This document shows, one piece after another, positions 19,832-32,543 of a stretch of DNA of 40,617 bases. A model generated the notes under the pieces. The model did not search any database. It saw nothing but the letters and a program-made list of their open reading frames with translations, and had not been told where the DNA came from. Both the position numbers and the translations under genes were made by a program. The DNA lies in contig KN834803.1 of assembly GCA_000827265.1 (NCBI GenBank), positions 80,644 to 121,260 on the forward strand, written 5' to 3'. The DNA comes from Collybiopsis luxurians FD-317 M1. Taxonomy: Eukaryota > Basidiomycota > Agaricomycetes > Agaricales > Omphalotaceae. How positions within the stretch are numbered: position 1 is the first letter of the stretch; every line of letters starts with the position of its first letter.

Positions 19832-22800
19832 CTAGCATCGCGAATTCTCCAGATCTATCAAAGATATATTACTCCTATCGCACAAACTGCGAAATATGCT
19901 GTTCTCTGTATTGAAGAGGTTAAATGGTGTGTCAAATTCCTATGTTGATAGTCAGTGTACAAAGAAGATAATACAAAGGATCCCAGAAAATCACTTACAG
20001 CAATCTGACCAGCGTCCATGACAAGAATTCGGTCATAGCCAATGATGGTTCGAAGACGATCTATCAACCATTAAAGTATACCAATGGATTCTTACACAGG
20101 AGGACCACGTACGAGCTATGCACAGTAAGGTGCGATCCTGGAACTCAGTTCGGATTGTGTCCTGTATTCGCTTATCTGTTTCTAGGTCGACTGACGCACT
20201 AAACATATTAATCAGTAAAATGCAAGGCTGAAGGTTTACGAATAAGATACGGACGTAGCCTCGTCGAGGATCACGACTCGTGAGTCTTTAACCAAGGCCC
20301 TGGCGAGGCTCAATAACGACCTTTGTCCAAGGCTGAGATTGGTTGCTTCTGGTTCAATGACGGTATCCAAAGTAATACGGCCATTACCGTCATCTGCATC
20401 TGTCGCAGAGGAACCCGAAAGCCTTTCATCTACCAGGAACGAGCGACGAAGAGCATCCCATAGACGGACATCGTCGTAAACTGAAAAGGGGTCGAGGGTG
20501 GATCTTACGGTACCGCTGAATAAGATAGGCTAGACAAAGTAAGGTCAGCGTTTGCCACAGTATTTTAAGATATGCATACATCTTGAGGAATAATTGCGAT
20601 TTTAGTTCGCAAATCCTTCAATCCTATCTCGGAAATATTGATGCTTTTCGAATTTAGCTTATACGATCCCGAAGTAATGGAGAAGCAACCCACTCGTCTA
20701 TCTTAATCATCCCGGAAAATTCCACGATACGGAGTAGACATAAAGTCAAAGATGATTTTCCAGCACCTACGTGGAGTGAGAGATGAATTCGCACAATGAT
20801 TGTAAATAGAAACCTACCAGTCCTTCCTACAATCCCGATTTTCTCCCCTGGTGTGATCTTAAGATTGAGGTCATGAAGAACATTAGGAAGGCCAGGCCTA
20901 TAACTCATAGATACATCTTTGAACTGGATGGCCCCTCGATGAGGCCACTCCGGAGGTGGCTTATGATCCAAGATTTCGTGAGAAGCTTCTTGGTCAATAT
21001 AACCTGCGTGGCTATAATGTGCAACTGTGACATTGGACTCAGCTTGCTGCTTACGTCCAAAGACACTGTGGCCTAAGGCTCTCACCTCTTTCAACGGAGT
21101 TCATATAATTCTGTTGAGAGCTATTCACAGACGTCGAGAACGTAAGTAAAAAGGAGCACAAACCTCAAGCTCTGCTGACTGTCTCGTCACCCTTCCAAGC
21201 AGCTGGGTGAGTTGTGCTAGATAAAGGGTCAGAGCGTCAAACCTCATTTTAGCTCAGGTACTTACTAGCATAAGTCAAGACCAACCCAATCTGTGCCGCA
21301 TTTATGCTCCCTACTCCAGTCACAGAGAATATAGCAATCTAGAATGGATGTTAATTTAGGGACCGAAAGACAGTATAGGTCGGCATACAAAGAACACCAG
21401 GAATGCACCAAGAGCATCAAGTCGCACGGCTAACCATCTAACAACAAGCATTAACATTGGTAGCCCTTACTTAACGAAGAATTAAATGCCTTTGGTTCGT
21501 GACAGTGAGAAACAGCGCACGGTTCTCTAAGTCAATGTAAAACTTGTTATCTCTGATGAACTGTGGGATCTCCCCATAGCTTCGAATTGTAGGCAAGCCT
21601 AAGATAAGGTTATTATTAACCAACAAGGCCGAGGTTAAGGGCATACCAGTCAAAGACTCGGAAAAGTGCGAGTAGAGAAGGGAGCGTAGCATGGCATCCA
21701 GTCTTTTCACTTCTCGGGCACTAGCCCTATAGAAGGATGCAAAATACTGATAGGCAAAGGCGATCGCAAAGACCGCAATGACTGCATATCCCATATCAAT
21801 CTAACTTACGAAAATTTTGGTAGAGCAGAAGAAGCTCACGAAAGAAAGGTTCCAGGATGGATATAATGATTACAGATCCGATGACATTCGCCATGAGAAG
21901 TACAGCTATGGAAAAACGATAAGTTGAATGCCAGGATATGCGATGATAACTTGCTCATTTTCATGGATGCTAGATTGTTTTCAGACTGTTAATCGAAAGC
22001 AAAAAGGAGTTGCTAAGATACTCACTAGGCAACTGAATATCCAAATCTATTGATTTTCGTGAGTGAGGACTCAATTTCACTAATGAGCTAACTTACTGTC
22101 GATATCTTTCCCGAACACACTTTGTATCCTGCCCATGGGCTGTAAGTAATCTTGGCAGTCAGAAATACAAAAAGCTCGAACAAGTTCAACCCAAATTACC
22201 GTGGTATCAAAAAACGACATGGGTGCATACATGACCGCTCGATTGCCATTATTGTGGAGGTTTTTTGAGGCGAAGGTGGACATCATGTCGATAGCAAAAC
22301 CGCTAAATACAGCAATCAGAACGTCAGTCGACAGTGGGAGTTGATATTCCTACAGAATGATCGTAAAACACGCCTGGAAAATTCCAAGCGCGGCATAAAG
22401 AACCTCATATAGAGAAAATGGCCATCCAAACTGACTGTGACATTCAAATCCTTAAATGCAGAATTTTTGATCAACGCGCTGGATACGTACTTTGCTTCCC
22501 ACCAGACCAACGTGTATGAGTTCACGATTTGACTGCCTTGCATCAGTAGAATCGACAGTACGATGGACGGTATAGTAAACCATCCAACGCCTGCACTGAG
22601 ATATGTCTTATATACTGAAGGTGGAAGTATCAGCCGATTCAAATCCAATAGCGTGGTAGAGCTTGCCTGCCAAAGACAACGAGCCAGTTGTCCGCTTTTC
22701 CTTTACCATAAGCTTTCCTTCCAATTTACCCGCACCTGCACCTTTTCTAGCTATGCGATCAGTCTTTGACTTCATGGCTTCAACTGTAGCTGCATCGACC

Positions 22801-25800
22801 AGCTGGGTACGGATTTCAGAATTTAGCTCACTTCCTCCAAACTCTTTGTCTAGTCGAGCAAACTCTCCGTTTCGCGCAATAAGATTTGCGTAGGTTCCGT
22901 GTTCTGCAATTCTTCCCCCATCCATCGTGTATATGTAGTCGCAGCTGGACAAGAAATGTAAAGCGTGGGTTACCAGTATAACGGTCCGTCCTTCTGCAAC
23001 TAGTGTCTGAATGGCACCGTAAAATAGACTTCTCCCGACATGAGCGTCCACTAGAAAAATTCGGTTTGCACAGCGTTCGCGCAAGAACTTCGGACGCACC
23101 CGCAGATAATGGATCGTCAAAAAGAATCACGTCGGCGTCGTAATAAAGAGCACGGGCAATATTAACCTAGAAGCTGATGAGCGGCACAGAAACAAAAAAC
23201 AGTTCTCCATACTCTTTGCCTCTGCCCACCGGAAAGATTGATACCTTTCTCACCAATCTAGACAACTCATTAGAAAATGGCAAGTTAGTCATCTGTGTAC
23301 ACTAACCTCCGTCAAGTCACCATCGGGAAGCATTTGCAAATCTGGTATCAGGCATGATCGTTCAAGAACCTTCCAGTACTTGATCTCGTCAAACGGCCGT
23401 CCAAAAAGTATGTTATTCCTCTGGAAAGAGGTGAGAACGTGTTATCAAGAACTTGCCAAAGTGCACGTACCAAGGACGCATTCATTATCCAGGCAGTCTG
23501 AGAAACATATGCGACACGGCCGCCGAACGAGAATTCACCCGATGTTTTCCTCATTTCCCCCACAAGACCTTGCAGTAAACTAGACTACAGGGGGATCAGG
23601 ATTCAGCACAGAAGCTTTTGAGATTCTGAATCATTTTACCTTTCCACTTCCAACTCTCCCCACAATGGCCACAAGGCTCTGACGGGGAATCTTCAAGGTG
23701 ATATCTCGTACTCGAAAGGGATCGGCTCCAATGTCTTCATCCGAAGACACCTTTCCCATAGACACCACTTTTCCTTTATCCTTTTCTTTGCCTTCAGATG
23801 GAGCTGCAATTACCTCCCATTGAAAAGAGACGTGTTTAGCTTCTAATGCTGGCTCCTGTTCCGGATCTACGATGAATGGAATATCATCTAGGGTCTCCGC
23901 ATGAAAAATTTTGGCGAGTCGAGAGAAAGCGTTCTGTGCATCAGTAGTAACGGACATTGCACGTGGAAGGAACATCATCGGCTGGCGAAGGAGCTGCACC
24001 AACATTTAAGTGTCTCGTTCCTAGATAAGTGACAAAGAAAGCTCGTACGCACATTGAATAAACTTAGAGAGGAGAAAATGATGGCCGGATTGAATTGCCC
24101 ACCGGAGCTATGAGCATAGGTGACAAAGGACAGCGTGGCAGCTAGCACTGGAACGGAGTATGCGAAAGCGACGTTTACACTTTGCATGTGATTCATCCAC
24201 CTAAGAGCCTTGTAAGTATATTCCGACCTATCATGAAGATCCATTATAACTGACCTGACTCCCTGGAGCTCATTGCGTCTCATGCTAAATATTCCTGGGA
24301 GTCCGGAGATGAATCGAGATCAAGCCTGACAATGAGGTGTACTCACGATCCAAAAACGGTCCCTCATAGGAGAAATACTTCACCACACGCATAATACCTA
24401 CCAAATGATAAGTTAAACACGGTACTGTGGATGTCCACACTCACCTAAACTTTCTGCAAGAAGTTTCGCCCTCTGCTCAGTGAACTTATTGGTCGTTTTG
24501 CGGGTTTTGAGCCGGTGCGCCATGATTCTTTCTTGCAGTGGCGCAGCGAGTGGGAAGAGCGCGAATCCGGCCAAAGCCGACGGTCCAAGCTAAGATCGCA
24601 ACAGTCAGCTTCTGAATGTGGGGTCGAGGTGAAGCATCGAACCTGTACGAGCAATATGATCAAGCAAACGAGTACTTGAATAGGAGCAGTCCAGCCTGCA
24701 ACTGACATGAGATACGTACATATGCGAAGGCCGTAGGGAGAACGTACCGCAATGCTACGCCAGATTGAATTTGGGCTTTGAGTGCGAAGAGTTTAGAGGA
24801 GTCGGGGTACTCACAAACCATTGTGCGGCAGCATCAATTCTACTGACCTAGTATATTCGGGGTCACCTAAAGGAGAATGAAAAGGAGAACAGAAACGCAC
24901 ATCGGTCGAAATGTGATTAATGATGTCCGCATTGGAGTGCTTGACTCGGGATTTGGCGGTGAGAACGACGCTTCGCTTGTAAATTGAGTTAATCAAAGCT
25001 CCTCGTGCCAATACACCCGTGATCATCGAGCGCCAGAAGAACTACGTATGCAAATAACTAAGGATGCGTCAGTGATAACGAATGTGGCGTTATGTACCTG
25101 GTGCTGCGTGAGACTCGCGAAGACAACTATGACAGCCAAACCTATAGCCATGCCGATACCACTGCCGACAGCAGGAGGCGGAGAGCCACTTTCCTTTGCA
25201 GAAGCTCGCTCTTCCGCGAATTTGATGATGGCCTAAGTGTGATCAGACTCAGTTGCAGCAAAGGGACAACGAGCACCTTACTTTCGCCAGTAGAGGACTC
25301 ATCATTTGTGCGGTATCGCTGAACACCTATTGCAAACATCTAGTAAAATGACGCAGGGGAAGATAAATTGAAAGAGCTCCCAACCTTGTACACTCCTGCA
25401 ATCCAGAACATGCTTCCGAACACGTCATTTACGCTCAGAGCCAGGCTAGGCTTTCTCCTCCCGTTAATATCTCTCCATTGCTTCTCAAAATGAGCCCGTC
25501 TTTCGCCCATGTTTCGTCCCTCGGCCGAACCAAGTTTCAGGGACGACTGAACTTGCCACAGAGCCCGTTTCCAAATCCCCGGTTTTATTTCTCCTGAAGC
25601 GAGTTTGGTGTTCCAATCATTTGCCGCTTGTACTCGACGCGCCCAAGCGGCATCTAATTGTTCAGAAAGGTAACCAGACTCTTGACTGTGGTCCATCTTC
25701 CATAAATCAGAAGCCTGCAGAGTTCGTTGGTAGCCCAAAACCTTCAAGAAATGCGTCAGGAAAAATCAAATCGGAGGGTAAGAAAACCTGCCATAATGGG

Positions 25801-26263
25801 GTCAATCCAGCTGAATGTCCACTGAGAGAAGAGCGAAGCAGTTGCAACAGGAATAACCTGGATTACACATATTACATCAACTGCGCGACTTAGGGCACCC
25901 GTGTACTATTTCAGCTTACAGGAACATCATCGAGATTGTCGGGGGGTGGAGGAGGGGTGTTTTTCGGTAGCCTTTCACCCAAAGAGTGTAAATCCCAAGC
26001 ATTCGTGATTGCCGCGAAGGTACATACCAAAACTGCCACCACCGACCTCTAATTCGAACTTTGAGGTCTCCGGTGTCGAGTTCTATATTCTTTCCAGGAG
26101 TTTCGACGGTTTTCCCGATATTTGGGGCAAGCTTGGTATGACCTTCCTCCGATCTGTCTTCAAGTCCATTCTCAGTTCGAGATTCAGCGTCCTCCTTCTT
26201 GTACCTCTCTACTTCTTCCTGAGATGCATGAGCGATTTTCTCCTCATCAGCAGCTGAACCCAT
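19832..26263 (-). CDS. YOR1-like ABC transporter (ABCC/MRP subfamily), full length
   Basis: ATG 26263-26261, stop TAG 19834-19832, with about two dozen short introns. The cytoplasmic N-terminus ends WWQFW, then a Pro-rich PPPPPP stretch. TMD1 spans about 25.7-24.0 kb ([31 protein letters not shown]). NBD1: Walker A GRVGSGK (split by an intron, about 23640), Q-loop YVSQTAW, signature NLSGGQRQR near 23240, Walker [11 protein letters not shown] with Asp at the catalytic Glu position, as usual in ABCC, H-loop THALHF. TMD2 is about 22.6-21.2 kb ([21 protein letters not shown]). NBD2: GRTGAGKSS, signature [26 protein letters not shown], close to yeast YOR1. It would export organic anions or drugs across the plasma membrane using ATP. 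All frames splice open. It contains a 7-nt microexon and two likely GC-AG introns. Confidence 0.93.
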
Positions 26264-26348
26264 TTCAAACCAAAGCTCAAAAGTGAAGCAAACTGCTGGA
26301 GAGAAGATGCAAGGAACGAGGGAAAGATAACGATGCTCTGTGGCTTAA

Positions 26349-26354
26349 TTTATA
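26349..26354 (-). promoter_or_regulatory. TATA box of the ABC transporter
   Basis: TATAAA on the minus strand 86 nt before the ATG at 26263, in the 341-bp gap between the transporter and the regulator gene. The gap also has CGG/CCG words near 26395-26430 that a Zn2Cys6 protein might bind, but they are not a defined operator. Confidence 0.4.
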
Positions 26355-26604
26355 GCATCCTTCACCTTCTGCTGCCGCTGTGCCGAACGCCAAAAATACC
26401 ACCGGTCCACCCGGCCCGAAAGGCCCTCGGATATTTTCTGTCAGGCTTAACGCGTACGAAAATTCGAGTTCAGAGATATTCAGAGATGCAAGACGGTCAA
26501 AATTCTTGCTATTACTCGCTATTGCACCAGTTCCTTACCCTGAATAATACCCGATATGACAGGTTATTTTCTAAGTCATCTATTGTCTAATTAGCGAGCT
26601 TGGA

Positions 26605-29600
26605 TCACGCTCGGGTATTTATATTTTGTAGAACTTGATCGACACTAGCCATGTATGAACTCCAGTCGTCAAGGTCGTTCGCCATCGAGGAACTTGTTAT
26701 ACTGACATTAGTTGACGAATAATAAGCAAAACGCAAACACACTTAGAATTAAACTCTGGAGTTACTGGCACATTTGGATCCTGCAGCCCACACTGCACAT
26801 TGTTTTGTGCGGAGTTTTCTAAGGCTGATGGTGGAGTTGATGAGAAGAGCTGATGACTTCCAATTCCTGTATTGAACATGAAAGGCCAGTCAAAATATTT
26901 GGGAGAGAAATGGCATGTACCGAAAGTGAAACCAAAGTTATCGAATGTGGCTTCAGGGCCAGATGATGGAAGGTTATGTGACAAGAATGAAGAATCTTCC
27001 ATATTCGAAGACAATGTTTCCGTCAATTGAGAGCCAGTATCTGTCAAAGGCCATATTGATTCTGGGTCTCCACTAGACGACGATCCAGCGGAATCAAATG
27101 TCCATTGGTCCGTCATAGGCCAGTCCGCAAAAGATTCGTATACGGGTAGATTTCCAAGTTCGCTGCTGCGTATTGGTAGATTCAAGAAGTTGTCGGTAGC
27201 GCCTGAGCTTGAGTGAGCTCCAAAAGATGGTAAAGAAGACAGCAATTCGGACGGTGACTGCGACGAGGTAGTTATATCTGAAGGGTTCGATAGTCCACCG
27301 ATGTCACCCAGGGATACACGACGACTACCTGCCACTGTGCGGTCAAGATGCTCTCCTGGCATATCCTTGGTCTGGTCGGAATCATCTTCGCCTATCCCAT
27401 CGACTGCTACCTCTCGAGATCGTTTGATTGAAAGAGCACTGGAGTCAGATATCTGCTTATCATGATGGATGCGACTGATGGCTATAATCTCTCTCAAAAT
27501 GTCGCTAATATAGGACCAAATTAACGCGGATACGTCAGCCTTTCGAGTTGCTCACCAGTATCGCCCTGCGTGCTCCCACCTGCAAATCCATAGATTCGAC
27601 TTAGTAAGACGCCAACCCATGGTTCTAGCCAGACACACCTTTTCTCATGAATACTGAGCAAGTTGATGCACCGATATACATCCGCCAATTCTTTCTCGGA
27701 GGCTATTGTTTCCGTTTTTCTGGTACGACGTCCCCGCCAGACATTAACTAAAAGCACTATCGAGGCAGCTAATAACCCCATCTGTAAATTGTGTGAATTA
27801 GCAAAATACTCTCCTTTATGATTTCGAGTACCATAAGGTTCGGCATTGCAAGAACTCCAAGATTTCTTATTCGTTGAACGTCCATGACATGGCAGTATGA
27901 CCTCGCTGCATTGGCACAAATCGCCAGGGAGGGAAAGCTAAGAGCGGAACGTTCTCCCGGACGAGCAATGAAAGGTCTTGGATATCAGCGTCAGTTTCGT
28001 TCATCTTTTGAAAGGGATGAAGCTACCTATGAATAAGAGTCTGCACCCAGCTGAGCCCGCCAAACATTGTCCATGAATTTATGATCGATATAAAAGGAAT
28101 CAAATCTTACTAGTACGTCGTGTAAAGCATCACGGATTGATGGAAGTGCTCTGGATTTTCTCTATGAGGATCCCATCGAACTGTATCTACGTGAGCGGGA
28201 GAATGAGATACTTGAAACTCGTACTTACGATGGTCAGGGATCTCATCGACCCATCTATTCAACGATGAATCTAGGTCCGCTACAATCTTTTCATGCCATT
28301 CCACCTCGCTCATTCCGATCGCAGTCCACATGTCTGACTTCCGTACCGCGTACTGGTTTTGAGTTTGTTTGGATAAGTAGGTATCTTAACCGGCAGAATC
28401 ACGAACTCACAATGGTACGCATTGCTAGAGCCAGGACATCCATGAGCTTAATTAGAGCCACGATATAATGCCTGATTGAAGGTTTCCCCGGAGGCTGTTG
28501 GAATCCATTTTCAGGATCGGCCGGGTTCTCCCAATATTCGTCGTCGCAATCTACTGGAAGATCAACGTCGAAATCCTCCGTCGCAATACTCCGCGGCCTT
28601 CCCAAGTAGGCGCTCATAAACAGATCCATCGTGTACAACATCCAGAACACTCGCTTCCACAATTCACTTTCGACCGTCGGTTTTTGCTCTCCGCGCTTCT
28701 TCCTGTGCGCACCGACGTCTTGAAGAAAGCGCACGCCAATCGAGACAAGAATCCAGCAGGCTTCCGGAGTGGTTGTTGTCTGCATGAATATGATGTATAC
28801 CTATTGCGGGTTTAGATAATAGAGAAGGAGGGAGAATACTCGATTGAAAGAGACGTACTCCGTAGAGCTGGATTTCGTAGATAGATGGAGGGTCTGCAAA
28901 CGTTGTCCTTACGAGCTGAATTTGCCGAATCCACTTCCACCCAACGGACTGCTCGACCCTAGGATCTCCGCGTCCTTCCTCTGCAGCACCCAACACCCCG
29001 TCCTCATACACCCTCGAGTCGTTCGAGAATCTTGCACCCACAGCACATACTGCCAATACAAGGGCACCGAAATGCCGATCCTTGAGGTGATGATTTTGGG
29101 ATATGGAACGGACAAAAGTGGGCTTGTGTAGAATGGGATAGTAGATGTTGATGTGAGAGAAGTACAGAGATACTAATGAATCAAGGAGATCTTTGTCGGG
29201 GAAGTTAAAGGGTGGAGGATCGTTCGCGGGGACAATTTGCCACTGGAGAAAAGACGAACCAGCAAGTAATAGTTAGCATGCTGTATATCATAGCTCCAGT
29301 CGATGACGAATCTGAACATTATACGAACCGGATGAATGGTCCAAAAGTCTGGTCGTCTAGATTGTCTGTTGATTGTACTTGCTTTCTCAGGAGTTGGCAA
29401 ATCGCCTGATGGATTCGAGGAACCTAAATCGTTTCTAGTATACTCGTTTTTGATATCGATAGCAGTCTTTAAAAGCATCAACGAGGATGATCCTCCAAAG
29501 AACCTATCCTTGGCGCTGTCGATCTCAAGCTTTTGGAGGTGTTCAGTGAGACCATCAATGGCTTGAACATCAAGATCTAGATACGACCCCGGAGGTACTT

Positions 29601-30240
29601 TGGAAGTAGTGACCTCGATCGATGAAGTTGGTTGGGAGGAAACCTCAGCAGGAGACATTACCGATAGAGTTGTAGAGGAGCGCTCTTGTTGTAGTTGCTG
29701 TTGTAGAAGCTGCTGGTGCAGGTCATAGTTTTTCTCTTCTAAGCTGAGTGCGTATTCAGCAATTTCCACAAGCGGTTTCTTTACAGCAGAGGTATCTGCG
29801 GGGGGTTCATAAGATTCCTTCGAGGAGATAATAGACTTTATAATGGACGAAATTGTTCGTTGACCTCGAGGCGTACCCTTTGGCGGCCCTCGTTTCTGTG
29901 TTCGAATTGAATATCTGAGATGTTTCAGAACGAATGTCATCTCGACCTACCTTTTTTGCCAACACGGAGAGGTGAGTGCATTCAGTTTTGAATGCTAAGC
30001 ATGATGAACAACTATTTCCTGGTTTGCTAGCACTGTCACCTAGAACAAATAATATTTGTATGTGTAGCATGAATGTATCGAGCGCCACGTACATTTGACT
30101 TGTAATATTAATGAGCATTAGATCTAGTTTTTCAGATTAAGGTACAGCTTACTTTTGCGCCTACGGCATTCATCGCATGCTCCTTGGAGGCGACGCTTTT
30201 TGTATGCAACCTTTTCCTGAGAGTCCTCCCTGTCAGTCAT
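26605..30240 (-). CDS. Zn2Cys6 transcription factor with fungal_trans domain
   Basis: Fifteen exons: 30240-30153, 30098-30093, 30039-29951, 29895-29329, 29242-28859, 28800-28411, 28352-28229, 28180-28111, 28050-28027, 27976-27832, 27781-27639, 27579-27556, 27504-26921, 26866-26743, 26701-26605; 952 residues, all phases consistent. Residues about 17-50 form the zinc cluster, CDECRRRKIKC then C-x2-C-x6-C. A Gln-rich coiled coil (LLQQQLQQE) follows. Residues about 260-600 are the fungal_trans middle region (FPDKDLLDSLVSLYFSHIN, LWKRVFWMLYTMD, GRPRSI, DDEYWENP). The C-terminus is Ser/Pro-rich and ends near DDWSSYM, probably activating. It should bind CGG-type sites in the nucleus; targets are unknown, the adjacent transporter being one candidate. 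An in-frame ATG at 30339 would add 33 residues, but the chosen start precedes the usual basic leader. Confidence 0.92.
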
Positions 30241-30569
30241 GGTCGTGAAGAAGAGGAGTACATTGGGGATTTGGCGCCCGCTGCGCACGGCAGGCAGTGC
30301 GCGGCGGCTCGCTATCTCCGTTCCACACTGAGCGGCCATAGTACCTCAAATAGACATAGTACCTCAAAATAGACTATCTTTTAGGCATTCAGATACACCA
30401 TATTTTCCCTTCCAGATGCTGTAAGTATTTCCGGTTTCGTATATAATTACATATCTCAATCCTAGGTATAAGTACCTATCATGTCCAGCTCACTCGCGGG
30501 TGTAATTGGACATCCCTGGCTCAGCCGTTAGAGCAATTCTGTTTCCTTAAGTGAAGAGCCCATAAACGC

Positions 30570-31512
30570 TTAATGCTTTCCCTGTACGGCGCCCTCCTTG
30601 CCTTCGCCTTCTTTGTCATCGTCTGTATTGGGGATGACCTTGGTGTCGACCTTGTCATTAAATTGAACCGTTTTGCCTTTCGAGTTTTTCGTCGGTTTCT
30701 TATTAGGATCTAAAGGCGGGTTCTAAAATGATCCCAGATTGCATAAGGTGCATGTTCAGCGGGGGGTCAATGGCGAAAGATATACTTACCTCGTCAATTA
30801 TAAGCTGGCCTGCGACGACTTGAACCACCGCCATTCCCTTCGACTCATCTACCAATACCCCCGAATAAGCATCCCAGTCAAGTTGGTTCAGATCCGACCT
30901 CCTCGGGATCCTAAGGGTTCCTTTAAGGACTATCGGCCTTTTGAGAGGATTTTTCACTACTCCAGGAGTTTTTGGCCATGTCGCGGGAAGAGTTACGGTG
31001 AATTTGAAAACCTTGAAGACGTTCTCCTTAGACGACTTGTCCTTCTTCTTCGATCCTTTCTTTTCTTCCTCCCACTCCTCTTTAATCGGGGTCGTCCAGC
31101 TTTTTCTGGGATCCAGAGGGGCAATCTCATCGCTTCCCGAGACGATTTGGAGGTCTTTTAAAAGCTTCTGCATTACGGTAGGTATTTTCTCTTTGACCTC
31201 CGGCGTCACCTTTTCTTTGGGACTGGTAAATGCGATTTTAGGTTCGATTTTGCGAGATGCCATTCGAGGGATTAGGGACTCTTCTAGATTACGAGAGGTG
31301 GGATGGGAGCTGGTGTGTGGGTCGTGAATATAACTCTCTCTGGACGCCTGCTGGAGTAAAGTCTGTCAGTTGAGGTACGGGGACAAGGTATTTTCTTTCT
31401 GAACATTGCCACCTACGGGAACTGTAAAAGGTACACCGAAAGCAACAGAAGCCCCAAGGGAAAGTAGAAGGTATAGTTTCAGAGTGCCTGGGCAAGTGTG
31501 AAGGAAGTACAT
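30570..31512 (-). CDS. Predicted secreted protein of unknown function, 273 residues
   Basis: Three exons: 31512-31417, 31362-30790 and 30722-30570, stop TAA 30572-30570, frames continuous. Exon 1 encodes a hydrophobic N-terminus (LKLYLLLSLGASVAFG) that looks like a signal peptide or membrane anchor; starting at the internal ATG 31263 instead would give a 208-residue cytosolic protein. The body is Lys/Glu-rich with a beta-type stretch (VFKFTVTLPATW, LKGTLRIP, GMAVVQVVAGQLII) and a charged tail (KTVQFNDKVDTKV). There is no Cys pattern or domain I recognise. An ATG 72 nt further upstream (31584) is in frame, but the signal-like segment fits best from 31512. It is separated from the regulator gene by 330 bp. 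Function unknown. Confidence 0.7.
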
Positions 31513-32543
31513 CGTGAAAGAAGGATTGAGAGTCGAAGGGGGTTGGAAGATAGTGCGGATATGGACTACAGGATCGAAATGCAACGTTAGAGAGGGAATA
31601 AAGGCCCCAGACTGCTTTGAAAATGGCCGACCAGCGGATGAGGGTGTTGGATTCCTGATCTGTTCGCTTTATATGATATCTGGATGATGATTCGGACCGG
31701 GGACGATGGCGCCCGGATGATCGTTTTGACTACGATATGCGTCCGCACTGATAGACCGCCAAGAATCGAATTTTCAACCTGTTATGAAGGCAAAATTATT
31801 GATTGTTGACGGTGTATACTTACTGGGAGAAAAACTGCATAAAGGGAATCTGGATGGCCGAGACTTCAGTACCACAAGTTGTCAATGATATGGTGATTGT
31901 AATTTTGGATTTTACCCGAGATAACGGTCGTTATCCTCTGACTTGAGAGTAGCGAAAGCGCTTTACTTGAGTGGCTAGAGAGGTTGAAAGGCCCAACGTA
32001 TCAAATTGAATCATTGAAGATCATAAAACTTCCGGCTCCTTGATATTGTCCTTGGAACCAGCCCAAATTTTTTTTCTTTCAATCGCTAAGTCGGTCAATA
32101 CTGGAGGCAGGATTCCTCCCTCTGACGCAGAGGGAGAAGTTACCTCCTCCCCATGTCACCCAACCGAGCGCATACTCTTACATTTCCCAAGTACCTGTAG
32201 CTGCAACACCCTCCCGGAAACCCACGCAGGGAATCCCCTCAAGCGGGCGGAGCACAATCAACCATGGTTGCTGTTCCCAAATGCCTAGTACCTGTTCTTA
32301 ATTACTTGCGGCAATCAAGAGCCTAAAAAAAATCGAGGCAGGGACTGGGTGGCAGTGGACTTGGTCATTTACACGGACAGTTGAAGCCGGTCTAGATTAG
32401 ATTAGATAAAACAAGCGCCTCACAGCCGCTGATCACCACGTCCTCAATTCAAATCTTTACTGCGAACCACCACCACCGTCCTTCCTTCCTTTCCTTATTT
32501 TTTTCAAAATTTTTAGCACTTAATTCTAGCTACCGGCGGCCTA
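31513..32543. other. Divergent promoter region between the secreted-protein gene and PMT1
   Basis: About 1 kb with no supported ORF. A TATAAA on the minus strand lies at 31673-31668; the last 90 bp before PMT1 are pyrimidine-rich (CTTCCTTCCTTTCCTTA), a common fungal core-promoter feature of housekeeping genes. Confidence 0.5.

Noticed and set aside
30495..30540. tRNA-like A box (GGCTCAGCCGTTAGAGCA)
   Set aside because: No matching B box, acceptor stem or anticodon arm could be folded around it.
30739..31327. Plus-strand ORFs of 140 and 128 codons
   Set aside because: They are antisense to the secreted-protein gene, whose spliced frame, start and stop are far better supported.
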